Assembly (NCBI GenBank): GCA_001949185.1
Contig: BDGG01000001.1
Coordinates: 6,431,353 to 6,495,352, forward strand
DNA length: 64,000 nt
Direction of reading: 5' to 3'
From: Ramazzottius varieornatus
Taxonomy: Eukaryota > Tardigrada > Eutardigrada > Parachela > Ramazzottiidae
The notes beneath the pieces are model-generated. The model saw only the letters and a list, made by a program, of their open reading frames with translations, was not told the DNA's origin and made no database searches. The translations under genes and the position numbers were made by a program. This document shows, piece after piece, positions 43,638-55,700 of this stretch. Numbering within the stretch: position 1 is the first letter of the stretch; each line of letters opens with the position of its first letter.

Positions 43638-44226
43638 TCTTTTTCGGAAAGTGTTGGGTGGATTGTGGTAGGAGATCAAAACGACGGACAACGAAAAAGC
43701 AGAACTGATTTGTTCCAAGAAGAAATCTTCAGGACACGGACAGAATGCGTAAGCGACCAGGGGATAGGTACTTACAATGCTCAGCGCAAGGAAAGCGCAG
43801 TCGTAGCCTCTTTGCGCTTGCTGATAAGGGAGCTCCACATGATGGTTTGTTTTTTTGGTACAGCTGTGTCACCACAGGAGAGAAGGACAGTGCCCGGTTG
43901 CCGCCTTCGTGCTGAGAAACTGATAGTGAGCGGCGGGGCGCTGTTTTCTTCAACCGCGACAGTCGTTGAGTAATCGTAAGAACAGAATTGCGAGGGAGAA
44001 TAGATTAGCGCATTGGCAGCGGCAATAAGATGAAGAAAGGTTGTTTGAGGTGGAAACTTTCCGATACGAGATAAACAGTGATTAACATGAACACAACGAA
44101 ACAATAGGATAAATTCCCGAATACTTGATTGCGATAGAGTGATGTACGTCGGAGTTGGAATTCTGATCGAGACAAATTGAATCTGTAATTTGGTTCTATG
44201 CGATGAATTTGTAAATTTGCGCAGAC
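43638..44226. other. Intergenic, nothing recognised
   Basis: Between the divergently oriented paralogue B and copy B of the DUF7869-family gene. Should include the promoter of paralogue B. Confidence 0.35.
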
Positions 44227-45887
44227 ATGCCGACGTTTAAAGGCCCGGCATGGAAATATTTTGAGTCGTTACGATACATTGGCAAATACGAAGGAGCAAA
44301 GTGCAGGTTTTGCGGAAAGAAATACAATGTGGGGAAAGAACCTCGGTTGGCTGTTCATCTTTTGAAACAATGCCAGTCTGCGACCGCGAACTCCAGAGCG
44401 GAAGTGGAGCAAAGCGAGCCTGCAGCTGCACTGCTATCAGGTGCGATAGATGTGGAAGAGGAAGAATATGATTCATCGGATGACGAAAGCGGACTGGAGG
44501 ACGATGAAGGTACGCAAACAAGTGAAAATGCTAGAGCAAGGTAGTTTACTGTGATTATTTTTGGGTTGATACTGTCCCAGAAACCCATAGTTTTGATTCT
44601 TTTATTTGGGATAATGCTCCCAGTTCTTGTACATACGGACTTTACCGAATTACCTGCACATGAGTAACCTAGTGCGCTTTGTAGGCAACGACTCCGATGA
44701 GGAGGAAGAAGCCATGTCGGTGGAAGAACAAGAAGCAAGAAAATGCGGGGAAATATCGTACTGTCTTCCGGCTTTTCCCAACGTAAATGTGGCGGACATA
44801 AATGAAGAGGACGAAGTGTCGGTTCTTGACCGTACCCTCACTGAAGAGGATATCTTGAGGGAGGACGTCGACATGGACGATGAGGTAGGCGTTTTCAGTG
44901 ACGACGGTCCGGGTTCCACCTGGTGGAAAGGAGTCGAAAGTAATCTATTCGAGTAAAGCCAAGAAGAACCTTCAACTTCGGAACGACCGGTAGACCAAGC
45001 TTCAACCATCGCTTCGGGATCCACGCAGGTAACCAATGCTGAGTTTTGAAAAACAATTCAGTAGGTAGTGAGCCATAGATTCCAACAATGCAAAACTTAC
45101 GATCGACATATTCATTCAGAAAGGGATTATGAAACTTAGATGTGGAAGAACTCGTTTGTAGGTCTCCCAATCAAAGAACTAACGTTGTTGCTTGTTTGAC
45201 TTGTATTGATGATTGTCTGCCATAATTATTAAATAAACTTCTGTATTGTATCTTGATAGGGGAAGATTCTGGGAAAACCTAGGATAGAAGCGATTGAGCA
45301 GAGCCGGTACCAAGATTTTATCGCTAAACATCGCACCTGTGCAAGAGAATGTCATGCAGTCCTGACGCAAGAGCAGCTGATGGGAAGAAGGAAGTCGGTA
45401 CGAGCGCTGGGATATCATGCCCGATCTGTATTCCTTGTGTCACAAGTGCTTACTACCTTTCCTCTGGATGGTCATCATAACGCCAGATTCTTTTTTGCCG
45501 CCGATCGTCGGATATGCAGGGATGCCTTTGTTTACGCCAATGATATCACGCGGTCGCGCCTGTACAGAGCTCGCAAGCTGGTGTGGAATGGTTCTTTCGG
45601 CAATCTCACCCACGGTTTGGCTGGGGTCAAGGGAACTTCAGCCCTGAAGAGACCACAAATTGAGGGAGCACTGCGCTTCCTGGCCCAATACGGCTCACTG
45701 CATGAATTACTTGTCCCTACAGTACAAGGAACAAGCACGGGTCTACCTAACGTCTACCTGCCGACCAAGCTGACTAAAGTGGAGTTATGGGAGAAATACG
45801 AGGTCAGTCAGATCATGTCGAAAGAGGCTTATTTTCAAAACGCTGGTTTCCGTTGAATGTTTTTCCTCGTCACTGCGGATAGTTGAT

Positions 45888-46225
45888 CAGATTATACTGT
45901 ACAATGCCTTACGATAGTCGGCAGTGACGTCACTGCCGACTATCGTTTATAGCTTGCTATGTCATTGTACAGTATTCTGTAATTGATAGCTGGCAGTGAC
46001 GTCACTGCAGATACCCTGAAGCTTCCTTCCATCATGAGCTGTGCTGTAATCGGTTGTCAGCATTGACTTCACTGTAGAGTTCACTTGATTAGGGCATACC
46101 GTATAATGGCGAGGAAGCCTCAGCAGGTTCACCGCAGTGACGTCACTGCCGACTATCAATTGAAGTATACTGTGCAATGACATAGCAAGCTACGATCGAT
46201 AGTCTGCAGTGACGTCACTGCAGTG
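45888..46225. promoter_or_regulatory. Array of perfect CRE palindromes
   Basis: The 16-base palindrome GCAGTGACGTCACTGC occurs at 45921, 45993, 46134 and 46206. Its centre TGACGTCA is the consensus CREB/ATF bZIP site. The first copy is inside a 36-base perfect palindrome (45911-45946), with arms that spell CGATAGTCGGC. Outer inverted repeats pair TAGCTTGCTATGTCATTGTA at 45951 with its mirror near 46165. Lies in an intron of copy B. A foldback element carrying CREs is as likely as a true enhancer. Confidence 0.7.
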
Positions 46226-46622
46226 ACTAAGTTAGGAGACTCTGAAGTTTGAATAAGTCTGATATTCGACATGATTAAACTGTAGCCGTCTCAGCAGAAA
46301 ATGGTCCAATCTTCCAATGCTGTGAAAGAACGGAGTATCTACAACATCTGGGACAAATACGCGCCTCACATCAAGATCCGCAGAGCACACACGGACATGT
46401 GCACTGTGTGTGATAAGCTCATTAGCCGAATTTACCGCGGACCCAGAGATGACACGGGTAAGCAAGCCGCGAAGGCGCAGTGGGAAGCCCATCTACAACA
46501 TGCGGCTGAGCAGGGAGCGCGCTACAAAGAAAGGGTTCTGATGAGCAAACTCCAATATCAGAATTTAGATCCCGCCACCAAAACGTTCTCACCAATCGAC
46601 GGGCGTAAGTGACGCGCAAGCA

Positions 46623-46959
46623 TACGAGGGAGCGGTTGTTGGGTTAGCCACCCCATATTTCAGTGGTCGAGTTACCCACTTGTTTTTACCTGCTCTATCT
46701 ACTAACTTTTATCCAGAACTTTTTGCACGAATCGCTAGGAAAACAGGGCGCTGTCGAATGGCAGTAGTTGTGGTTGAAGTAGTGCTTCAGAAGATCCGGG
46801 CGATTCCAAATTTCAGAAAAAGCCAACTCTCATGTTAAAAAGCCTAAACCGGCAATCACATGGCCAATCAAGCGATGTACACCTCACAACCGTACATCAG
46901 TGGTGGCTAACTAAGCAGGCGCAATAGGGGGCGGCTAACTCAACAACCGTCCAATCGTA
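46623..46959. mobile_element. 337-bp MITE related to 39156-39479
   Basis: Ends TACGAGGGAGCGGTTGTTGG, GTTAGCCACCCC and, reverse complemented, TACGATTGGACGGTTGTTGA, GTTAGCCGCCCC. Shares the GGTTGTnnnnTTAGCC(A/G)CCCC terminal signature with the element in the Gypsy integrase. In an intron of copy B. Confidence 0.7.
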
Positions 46960-48141
46960 GTAATAATCATAACTGAAACGACCCGGGAAGAAAGTAATTA
47001 TTGCTTGATTGTAGAGAGTGCAGTCCGGGTGATATCATTCGACTTCGCTCAAAGTGTGGAGGTGCCCCATCATACGGACCAGGCTGGTGCCATCTATTTC
47101 AAGGTATGCCATGTTATCCATCGACTTTCTATTATTTTTCCTTCTTCACTTTAATTTGACCGGGTTACTAATACTCCTATACTTGTTTTCTCCAGACACC
47201 ACTTGCCATTCACGTGTTCGGCCTCGTCGATGAATCAAACTCCTTGGCCTATTACTTTTTCACAAACGAGACAAACTGCATCGGTCCTGACGGTACAAGC
47301 TCGCACGGCCCGAATGACGTGCTCTCCATGCTGGACTTCTTCCTGAAACAATCAGACAACGGAGAACGCAACCTCTGCATCTACGCGGACAACTGTACCG
47401 GCCAGAACAAGAATCGATTCACCATGGGCTATCTAGCCCATCTGATCAAAACTGGCCGCCACGATACCATCCAGATGCATTTCCTTCCTCCTGGACACAC
47501 GAAGTTCTCCCCCGACACCTTCTTTGGTCTTCTCAAACGAATCTTTCGTCGCTTCTCCATCGACCTTCCAGCTGAGATGAAAACAGAGATCGCTAGTAAG
47601 GTCGCCTCTTCCCACACTTTCGATAAGGACGATGAGCCAGAATGGATTTGAAAAGATCTGAGAACCTTCGTCGAAGACCGTTATGAACCAGTGCCAGGTA
47701 TTAATGGTTCCTACCACTTCAAATTCCAGCGGGACGAAAAGCGTGGAGTTGTCCTTTTCCACTCCGCAAAAGAAGGAGGACCGTCAACGGAAGGCATGAT
47801 GGAGGTCGCCAAGAACAAGACTTCCGTCGTACGGACGCGGAAGATGATCCGGGAGGCTCCCGTCAAAGTTCTTTCCAACGGTAAATTGTCTGCCACTAGA
47901 GCTAAACAACTACTGAAAGAAGTTCTGGAGCATGTCAACGTACAACAGGCAGGACGAGTGGAAGCAGTTTATCGTCAAACATGCTCCCACTCCGCCTCCC
48001 GCCGTACCGTCTAAGCGTCCTGCTCCTGCAGCTCCACCAAAGCGTCCAGCTCCCAGCGCGCCACCCAGGACTCTGGCTCTTTCCGTCTTGCCAAAAGCTC
48101 CTTCCACTGCGGCTCCACCGAGCCGACCACGAAAGAAGTAA

Positions 48142-49082
48142 CCTCATTAAGGTCTATATCGTTTTTATTCAGTTGCTAGTTTTCTGCCTTTAATAATTAT
48201 TTCGACGTTGCATAAATCCAATCATTTTGATCGTTTAACTTTGAAGGTATTAGTCAACCCTGTAGACGGTGGTTGAGTTTGTACATTTACAGTTCAAGTA
48301 AGCCATGTTAATCAATTTGCCATACCGTCGTATGGCAAAGGGCCTTCTTACACTCATTCTTCATTCTGCGAGCTCCTCACGTCTTGTCCGCCCACCTTCC
48401 TTCATTTTATATGGTTCTTTCTTATCAATAAATAACCTCTGCTGGAAGTCTTGTGATATACAAGCTCCCATATCGCCAACCGTTTTCCGTGTTCGTTCCC
48501 AATGACGCGATAGACTGGAGCGAAATGAATGGTTTTTCCCGAGTTATTTTGCATAGCTTCGACGTAACCATTTGAAGACAATGTGTGTTTCCGCGTCACA
48601 AAATACTACATTTTTATGACGGAAACAAATAAATACTTGTCCGCAACACCAGCCACAAATACTGCCATCACCCGTCGGCTGGGGTGTGACTAATACAAAA
48701 TTTTTGGGACATTCGTGCCATGCTTATTATGGTGGCAGTTGGTGGCAAATGAAACCTGTGGTGTAGTTCGATATTCCAAAGAATTTCATATCAAAAAAGG
48801 CTGATTAGGAGCCAAAATACTTTGGACGCATTCTCGTATGCAGATACCCACGTGTGTGTCAACTTGGATATCATTCACGTTTGTCAGCTTTGACGTCAGA
48901 GGGGTCATTTAAACGCCAGAACTGCATCGTGACAACTTGATTGGTTCTTCTGTTGATTTAATGACAACAACCACCTAAGCGGTGTGACTGTGACATCAAA
49001 TTCCGACAGAAGATCGTGAAATCTTAGCCACTTTTATCTACACTTCGTGATCCCTCTTGTCTCTTACCTGACGAAGACTGGG
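48142..49082. other. Intergenic upstream of ARFRP1
   Basis: No gene or repeat recognised. The 3' part should contain the ARFRP1 promoter and 5' UTR. Confidence 0.4.
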
Positions 49083-49685
49083 ATGTTCCATTTGCTACAT
49101 GGACTGTACAAGCGGTGCACGCAGAAGAAGGAATATTTCATCTTGATTTTAGGCTTGGACAATGCTGGGAAGACGACGCTGCTGGAGAAAGCCAAGACCA
49201 AATTCAACCCAAGTTACAACAGCTTGAACCCGCAGAGGATTACTGCTACGGTGGGACTCAACATCGGCAAGATCGACATCGGCGACGTCCGGCTGAGCTT
49301 CTGGGATTTGGGAGGCCAAGAAGAGCTTCAGGCTTTATGGGACAAGTATTATTCCGAATGCCATGCTATCGTCTACGTGGTGGATGCCAGTGATCGACCA
49401 CGCTTGGACGAATCCAAGGCTGCATTCGCCAGTATGATTCACAATCCCCACCTCGACGGCATTCCTTTACTCCTTTTAGCTAATAAACAAGACGTGGAGA
49501 ATCCTTTACGGGTGAATGATGTCAAATCTTGCTTAGCGGAAGCCGGAGCACCGTATATTGGGAGAAGGGAATGTGTAGCTTTGGCCTCTTCCGGTCTGAC
49601 TGGAAATGGTGTAGGTGAAGCCATTGATTGGTTGGTTTCTCAAGTTGAATCCAATCCTTTACGTGCCGCACATATTCCACCATAA
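49083..49685 (+). CDS. ARFRP1: ARFRP1, Arf-related small GTPase of the trans-Golgi
   Basis: Single-exon gene of 200 residues (human about 201). G1 LGLDNAGKTTLLE, switch region TATVGLNIG, G3 WDLGGQEELQALWDKYY, G4 ANKQD, then the family-typical IGRRECVALASSGLTG. ARFRP1 (yeast Arl3p) is a GTPase acting at the trans-Golgi, where it recruits Arl1 and golgins and supports sorting. The frame is open from 49047, but the Met at 49083 (MFHLLHGLYKRC) matches the family start, which lacks a myristoylated Gly2. In contrast to its multi-exon neighbours it is intronless in the coding region. High confidence from motif set and length. Confidence 0.95.
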   Translation: MFHLLHGLYKRCTQKKEYFILILGLDNAGKTTLLEKAKTKFNPSYNSLNPQRITATVGLNIGKIDIGDVRLSFWDLGGQEELQALWDKYYSECHAIVYVVDASDRPRLDESKAAFASMIHNPHLDGIPLLLLANKQDVENPLRVNDVKSCLAEAGAPYIGRRECVALASSGLTGNGVGEAIDWLVSQVESNPLRAAHIPP

Positions 49686-49856
49686 CAATCTCTCTTCCTG
49701 CTTTCTTCTTGTTTCGTCTTCAGAGAAACTCTTTTACTTTTTGTTTATAACAAAGAGCGATATCCCAGAAATCAACAATTAATCGCACAGCGAATTCCCA
49801 CAACCAGCCACAAAACAAATTTAGTCGTCGTGGAAAATTACGCACAAGGCAGAAAA

Positions 49857-51691
49857 TCACTGTTGTTCTTCCTGTTCTGCAACTTGCATCTCTTCGACAG
49901 CCAGCTCATGGCCGAAATCAGCTACGGAAAACATCTGGTCTTGGTTCTGTTGAGCAAAAGCACTGATGGCTTGTTCCAGTTCGGTCAGCGTGGTCGATCC
50001 CACGCCTTCTTCCAGGTCCACATCGACCTGTTCTTCCGACGTGGGCCGCTGCATTTGTACCACTTCCTCCTCGGTATGCTGCTCTTCATAAATCTCTTCC
50101 GGTTCGTGTTCTGGCTCTTCTGGCTGTAGCTCTGGGTCTGGTTCTGCAATACCATTACCCAAAGGCAAGCCCTCCGTCGACTCACCCAGCTTTATTCGCA
50201 TCCGAGCCACTTTCCTCGCTGAGGCTACAAAGAAAAAATCCGTGGTAGGTCTCGCATCAAGTTCTGAAGAACCACAATTCTTCATCAAAACAGGCTCGTA
50301 TTAGTGGAATAATCCGGAATTCGTGTATAACAAGGGAAACCAACGCAAACGAATTCGACAAATCTGTTTTCCCTAAGTGGCGCAGACCATCAGTAAGTAA
50401 AAGAGAGAATATCCGCCACTGGAGTAACTTCGAAACAGATTTTCCCAAGCGGCGCACACTTTCGGTCAGTCACACTGAAAAAGTGCGCCACTAGGGGAAC
50501 AATTTTGTCGAGTCCGCCGAGGTTCCAAATGGTAGGTACCTTGTTCGAGTCGTCTAGCGATGTCGGGATTTTTCTCCAGGTAGCGAGGCAAATGGTTCCT
50601 TCGGATCGCGTCGATCGTAGGCAGACTCATAGTCGTCCATCTTCCTATGAGCTTCTTCATATCCTTGAGGGCCGATAGTTGGCCGCTGGTCTTCATCACA
50701 AAGTCAAGAACATCGTAGACAAACTCGTTGTTATAATCCCGAGCTGATATTTTCGGCGCCGGTAGCTGCTGTTCGTCGACGACCCGTAGCGGTGGAAGGA
50801 CACCGTCTTCCCTTACCGAAGACTTATTTTCCTAAAATACACCAACGAAGATATTCTTTGCTGTCTCTTTCGTAAAGTACAGTAGTCGCACAGAATTCCA
50901 ACTTACGATATTTGCTGCAGCTTCTTGTCGTTCTTCAAGAAGGCGAACATGTCGCTTGGAAGCGCAGTGCCTCTTGATATCGTGGAGCTCTTGCGACACA
51001 GCCTTACAGCACAGTATGCATCTGTACAGGCTGGTATGTTCATCCAGCTTGATTTCCGGAGGTATGGCATTAGCTTTACGTTCTTCCAGCTTAACGTTGA
51101 AGATGTGCCGCTTACATGTCAGGTGTAGCTTGACGGATGATTTCTTGACTTTGCCGAATTCTGTCAGGACGGTATCGCATGGGATACAGAAGATGTCTTT
51201 CTCGTTATCCGCTACGCGTAAGTCTGACGATGCGATCTCCTCTAGATGCTGGATGACTGACTTCTTGATCTTTAACTTCCTCCGATGTCTGTGGAGAGAA
51301 TAAGGTTGAGAATTGAGACACAGTCTTCGTGCACGCGACTTTCTTGGGACCCAGGCAAACTGGACAAGACCATTTGTTCAAGTGGCGCACAGTTCCAGCC
51401 AATAACACTTAAATGGTGCGCCACTTGAAAAGCAGTTTTTTCGAGCTTGTTCGCTGAGCTCGCACTTATGATCTCTCACCGAGGATGAAGATTCTGGAGC
51501 GGTCCAGTAATAGGGACGGTCTGCGTGTTCCCAGATGAGTCTGTGACGGAAACGTGGACTGACGGTGGGGCCAGACGCTTGGTCAAGGGTTGGGTAAAGA
51601 GATTCTCGAAGTCGAACGGAAGCTGGACAATAACCACACTACTGCCTGCCGTCGTTTCCGGTGGAGCATTCGGATCGTTTGTGGAAGTCAT
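49857..51691 (-). CDS. Zinc-finger protein with two C2H2/BED-like fingers (417 residues)
   Basis: Exons 51480-51691, 50907-51288, 50540-50831 and 49857-50224 join in phase to 418 codons. Residues 71-200 hold two Cys2His2-type fingers: CIPCDTVLTEFGKV followed by KKSSVKLHLTCKRH, and CILCCKAVSQELHDIKRHCA followed by SKRH. The first looks like the CGGBP1/hAT-type finger. Exon 3 encodes a helical segment (NEFVYDVLDFVMKTSGQLSA); exon 4 a very acidic, Glu/Gln-rich tail. Likely a nuclear DNA-binding protein; specificity unknown. Introns 1 and 3 carry copies of the 78-bp palindromic module found in the BEN gene. The start at MTSTNDPNAPPE is the only Met upstream in frame of that exon. Confidence 0.75.
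50370..50515. repeat. Two copies of the ~78-bp palindromic module
   Basis: AAGTGGCGCAGACCATCAG to ATCCGCCACTGGAGTAACTT, and AAGCGGCGCACACTTTCGG, CAGTCACACTG, AAGTGCGCCACTAGGGGAAC, AATTTTGTCGAG. Tandem, in intron 3 of the zinc-finger gene. Confidence 0.75.
51375..51460. repeat. Copy of the ~78-bp palindromic module
   Basis: AAGTGGCGCACAGTTCCAGC, CAATAACACTTAAAT, GGTGCGCCACTTGAAAAGC, AGTTTTTTCGAGCTTG: the cleanest full copy, with both 11-base arms exact. In intron 1 of the zinc-finger gene. Confidence 0.8.
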
Positions 51692-52745
51692 AATTGGAAC
51701 CTATAAGCATGAAAACCATCACTCGAAACTCGCAATGTTCTAGCGCCGGACCCTAGCCTCGGCCCTCGATCAGAAGAAAACAGAACTCCCTGTATTGTCA
51801 GAAGGCAGAAAACGATGGAAAATGTTTGCCAGATCAATGCCAGTGTGCCAATGCAACATGATCAAATCAAAGGCTGGAATTGTATCGGCAGAATCTGCCG
51901 TGGAGAGACAACGCATGCCGCGTGGGTCAATGGGCTGTTCGGTCGCCCATGCATTCAGACCAGGCACAGAGCCATTCGAGCGCTTAACTGGGTGACTGGG
52001 GCCAACTTTTCACTGGCGACAGATGGCGCCATGGCACACCCTGGCGAACTTCCGCTTAGTATAGCAGTTGGACAGCGAGGCTCTTACCGCCTGTGGGTCC
52101 TCGACTTCTAGCAGAAGAATCTGGCAAAAAAACATCGATCGAACGAGAAGGATCTGGCGGTACGAGTCGTACGAGTCACGAACTAATTAACTGGTATATC
52201 CGATTGGGAGAAAACTGCAATATGACGACGGTTGGTAAACTGACGAAAAACCTGGAAGTTTTCCCGGAATGCTCGGGTAGATATATAAAGCAAAGGAAGA
52301 TGTGGGAAATCGATTCCCTATGGGGCATCTGACTGCCACTTGGAACTCGATAAAGCTGTTCCGACTACTGTAGTAGATCGTCCCTGCTTTTTGAGCGACG
52401 ATCCAAGCCAACAACGCCGTCTTTGATTTGAAGACGCATTTCACTCTAATCAACCAGTGGGTCCTTGACGTCATATCGCTCACCTTGTAGCTTATGCGGT
52501 ACCTCGCCGTCGTCTCATGCCAGCCACTAAGCCACAAGTTACAACGGAAGCCGGGGTAATATTCGGAGAAATATCTCGTTCAAGCCACTGCTGTCATCTG
52601 ATGTGAGGCGGATCATATTTTACACCATCTCCAGTCAAGATTTCGGTTTATTATGAACCAGCCTTCACGAAAAAGTAGACATCACACTCAGACATCCACC
52701 ACCCTGGAACTTCTTTTCCTCAAGATACTCTCCCGGAAAGCAATG
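51692..52745. other. Intergenic, nothing recognised
   Basis: Between the zinc-finger gene's 5' end and the RhoGEF 3' end, both minus strand. Short open frames at 51795-52332 lack motifs. Confidence 0.4.
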
Positions 52746-55700
52746 CTAGCAAGATTTATTGTCACCCCGCTCGATCTGCTTTACTATCATTGTTACATAA
52801 TTTTCTTTCCTCCGCTGATCATCCAGCGCCGAGCTACTCCACGCTCGCCCATTGTTCTTGAGCATGGACTGTGCCGTCTTCTGGGGTCTCACACTTACAA
52901 GCATGTCGTCGTTATTCCACACTGACTGCTTTTCCAACGACTTTATCCGCTGTTCTATCAGGTGCGAAGGGCTCTTGGTCTTCGGATCCTTCACGCTCTT
53001 CTTCTTGATAGCACCTTTTCTCCTTACTGTTCCTTTGCCAGAATCAATAGGTGGCAGTTTGTCGAGCTTGGTTGGCTGAGGCGATTCAGCGCCGTCGATG
53101 AAGTCGAGGTTCACTCCGTCAAGGCTGTCCAGCTGGGTTTGAAGTTCTTTCTCGTAAATGTCTTCGTTTGCCAGGGAACTCTGCTCGGAAGCGGTGGAAG
53201 CATTCTCAACTGACCGGACAGGGCACAGCGCGAGGTCATTTACGGAATCGAGCACATCGAAAAGGAACTCTCGTGGTTCTACCACCCCAAACTTGTTGGA
53301 CGAAGTATCGCTCGAGCTTGACGACAGGTCCTTGAACTGAACGGAATCTTCAGATTTGGACGGGGGAGATTTCTTGGTGGGTTTGAGGATCCCTCTGGCT
53401 TTTCCGTAGACGGTCCTAAGACCAGTTCGGAGAATGCCGGTCATGGATTGTGACATGTCAGTCTGGGAATCTTCGTCGTCGGAAACTAGCCGGAAGCGAC
53501 CGGCAGAATGCTCTCTTCGGCGATGGGTCACATGGACGTGCTGGAAAAAATAGAAATTGACTTCGGCCATGCACTACAGACGCTGCATCACTACAACGTC
53601 ATTTCAATAAGAGCTCACAAATCATCGAAGACTCGAGCGCCTACCTGAGAAGAGGCCACAGTGGAAGGCTCAACCTGCTTCGTTTCGGGGTTGGAGCTAT
53701 TCGTAACTTGGATTTCCTCGTATTTGAACTTGTCTTCTTTCATCGTTGGAATATAGCTGGTCGAGACATGGTCGAACTTCTCGACGGAGGTCTTCTTCGG
53801 GGGCATGGTGCTAGACGGTGAGCGCGAAATGACCTGGAAACCTTCGTCCATGTCAACTACCAGTTCTTCCGGATTCTTGGGTAACTCGAGCGGGCAATCA
53901 AGCTGAGGAGCCGTATTCCGCCTGGACTGTCTTGTCACTGCATTCCGTATCTGTCCGTTCCCCGCAGGGCCGGGACTCTTGGCTCGCCTTTTGTGAAGGT
54001 AGTGGGGAGTCGCCGGCGAGCCAAAAAGAGCGGCAGGACGGAAACGCCTGGGCGAACTATTAACACTTTCATCTGAAAGAAACGCTTGTCTCTGAAATGC
54101 GGATGACAGTAATGTCGGAAACAAGTCATACCTTGTGCGGTGGTGTGGCTTCCCAGTTGCATAACGAGTTGTTGAACGTGGTCGGATATCTTGGCACCGG
54201 GATAATGCTTGAGCATCAGGTTTTTTAGCTTTGTTGTCCATAGGCGCTTTTGGTCCAGGCTCTTGGCTTCTATCACAATTTGGTTTCTGGGACTGTCAAA
54301 GGGGATCACAATAAACTGCAGCGGATTATCCGCTATCACTTCTGACAACATCAGATTAGAATGCTGCAACAAGAAAACACACAACCATTACATTGAAAGC
54401 CATCTTTCTAGCCTGATAAAATAAACTCGCTAAATGGTTGTCAACATCACTTACTGCGATATAGTTTTTGTACAATAAGCTGCGGTCCTCCCTCTTCTTG
54501 ACAATCAGTAAGCCTTTGTCAAACAAACACAGATTCCGTTCACCTTTGACGCCAATCACTCGGAAAGTGTCCTCCAACGAAAGTTCACCCAAACCGAACA
54601 AATTCAAGTGTGCCTGCGAAACACGGAAAGGAACACAAAGTCAATACTTTACGTGTGGGATCGTTTTCCGATACATCGATCAGGGAAAGGGAATTTCGAA
54701 AACCGGCTGCAAGTTCGACCGGTCAAGGCTATGCGGAACACGGAATCCCGCAGTAACGTCACGAACATGAATTCTTCCACTTTCAATAGAGCATTATATT
54801 ATTCCAGAATAAGTATTCAACAGCTTTCGGCTATTCGGTATCTTCTTTGGAATCTCAGGCTTACAGGTTTGTCAATGAGAAGCAGCTGCAGTTCTTCCAA
54901 TCGGATCGTTCGGTCCCTCTGTTGTTGTAAATCATTTATCTTTTGAGCAATATCCTTCATGTCTTCATGAGCTTGCCGGACGCTGGCATAGCCAGGCATG
55001 TCTGCGTCACAGTTATCCAGGAGCTTCTGTAGGAGCAAATGGTACTTCAGGATGCGTTGGATCGGCTTCAGCAGATAAGGCCCTAGGGGCAACACATGGC
55101 CAAGATCAGTCTGTCGGTCGCGAAACCATTCAGGTTGTTCTTTGGTCAATAACGCCAGGCACTCGCAGCTGGTCGGAAAGTTCAGACAGTACTCGGCGTA
55201 AATATCAAAGTCCGTAGCATGCTGCACGAAGCGCCGAGCAATAAACACTGGACCAGATAAGTCAGGCGGTAATAATAGGCCGTAAAACTTCTCGTGGAAT
55301 GCCATCAGTTGCTCGAGATTTCCGAAGACCTGATCAACATCGGCGGCGGTGAAGACCGGAGATTCTCTCATTGGACGCAAGTATCCCTGCAAAACACAAA
55401 AAATTGATTAAAAAAGACTGGAGAAGGAACCGTCCCTCGATCAGACGACCAACACTAATAAAGACCCTATTTTTGAAAACTCGTTTCTGTTAAGTTAGTC
55501 ATTGATAGAGCGTTCTTTCGGTGAATTTGGTGGCTATGGATGACATCATGGCTGACATGCTGGATGCTTGTCACTGAGCTCATTTGAACCCATAAGCTGC
55601 CCTACTTTTATTCCTTATGGGAATTCTAGGATGCACACCTGGATCACTTGTTTAAGGTCCTCGACGTAGCTTCGTTCCGTTTGGATAATTTCATCCATGA

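Larger units (their letters stand above)
44227..48141 (+). pseudogene. DUF7869-family gene, copy B (full length, nonsense mutations)
   Basis: Begins with a BED-like zinc finger (GAKCRFCGKKY...HLLKQC). After an acidic spacer and intron, the exon from about 45259 carries KHRTCARECHAVLTQEQL and CRDAFVYANDITRSRLYRAR; the exon at 46300 carries WDKYAPHIKIRRAHTDMCTV; the exon at about 46997 carries VISFDFAQSVEVPHH; and 47198-47650 carries the DUF7869 core (CIYADNCTGQNKNRF, HFLPPGHTKFSPDTFFGLLK). The tail is Pro/Ala/Lys-rich. The core has an RNase H-fold look (D..C.GQN, GHTKF.PD), hence transposase-like. In-frame TAA at 44954 and TGA at 47649 (WI-stop-KDLRTFV), plus a frame change near 47935, break it. 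Introns hold the CRE palindrome array and a MITE. Confidence 0.72.

Noticed and set aside
49439-49624. Minus-strand frame inside ARFRP1
   Set aside because: Shadow of the conserved GTPase frame on the plus strand.
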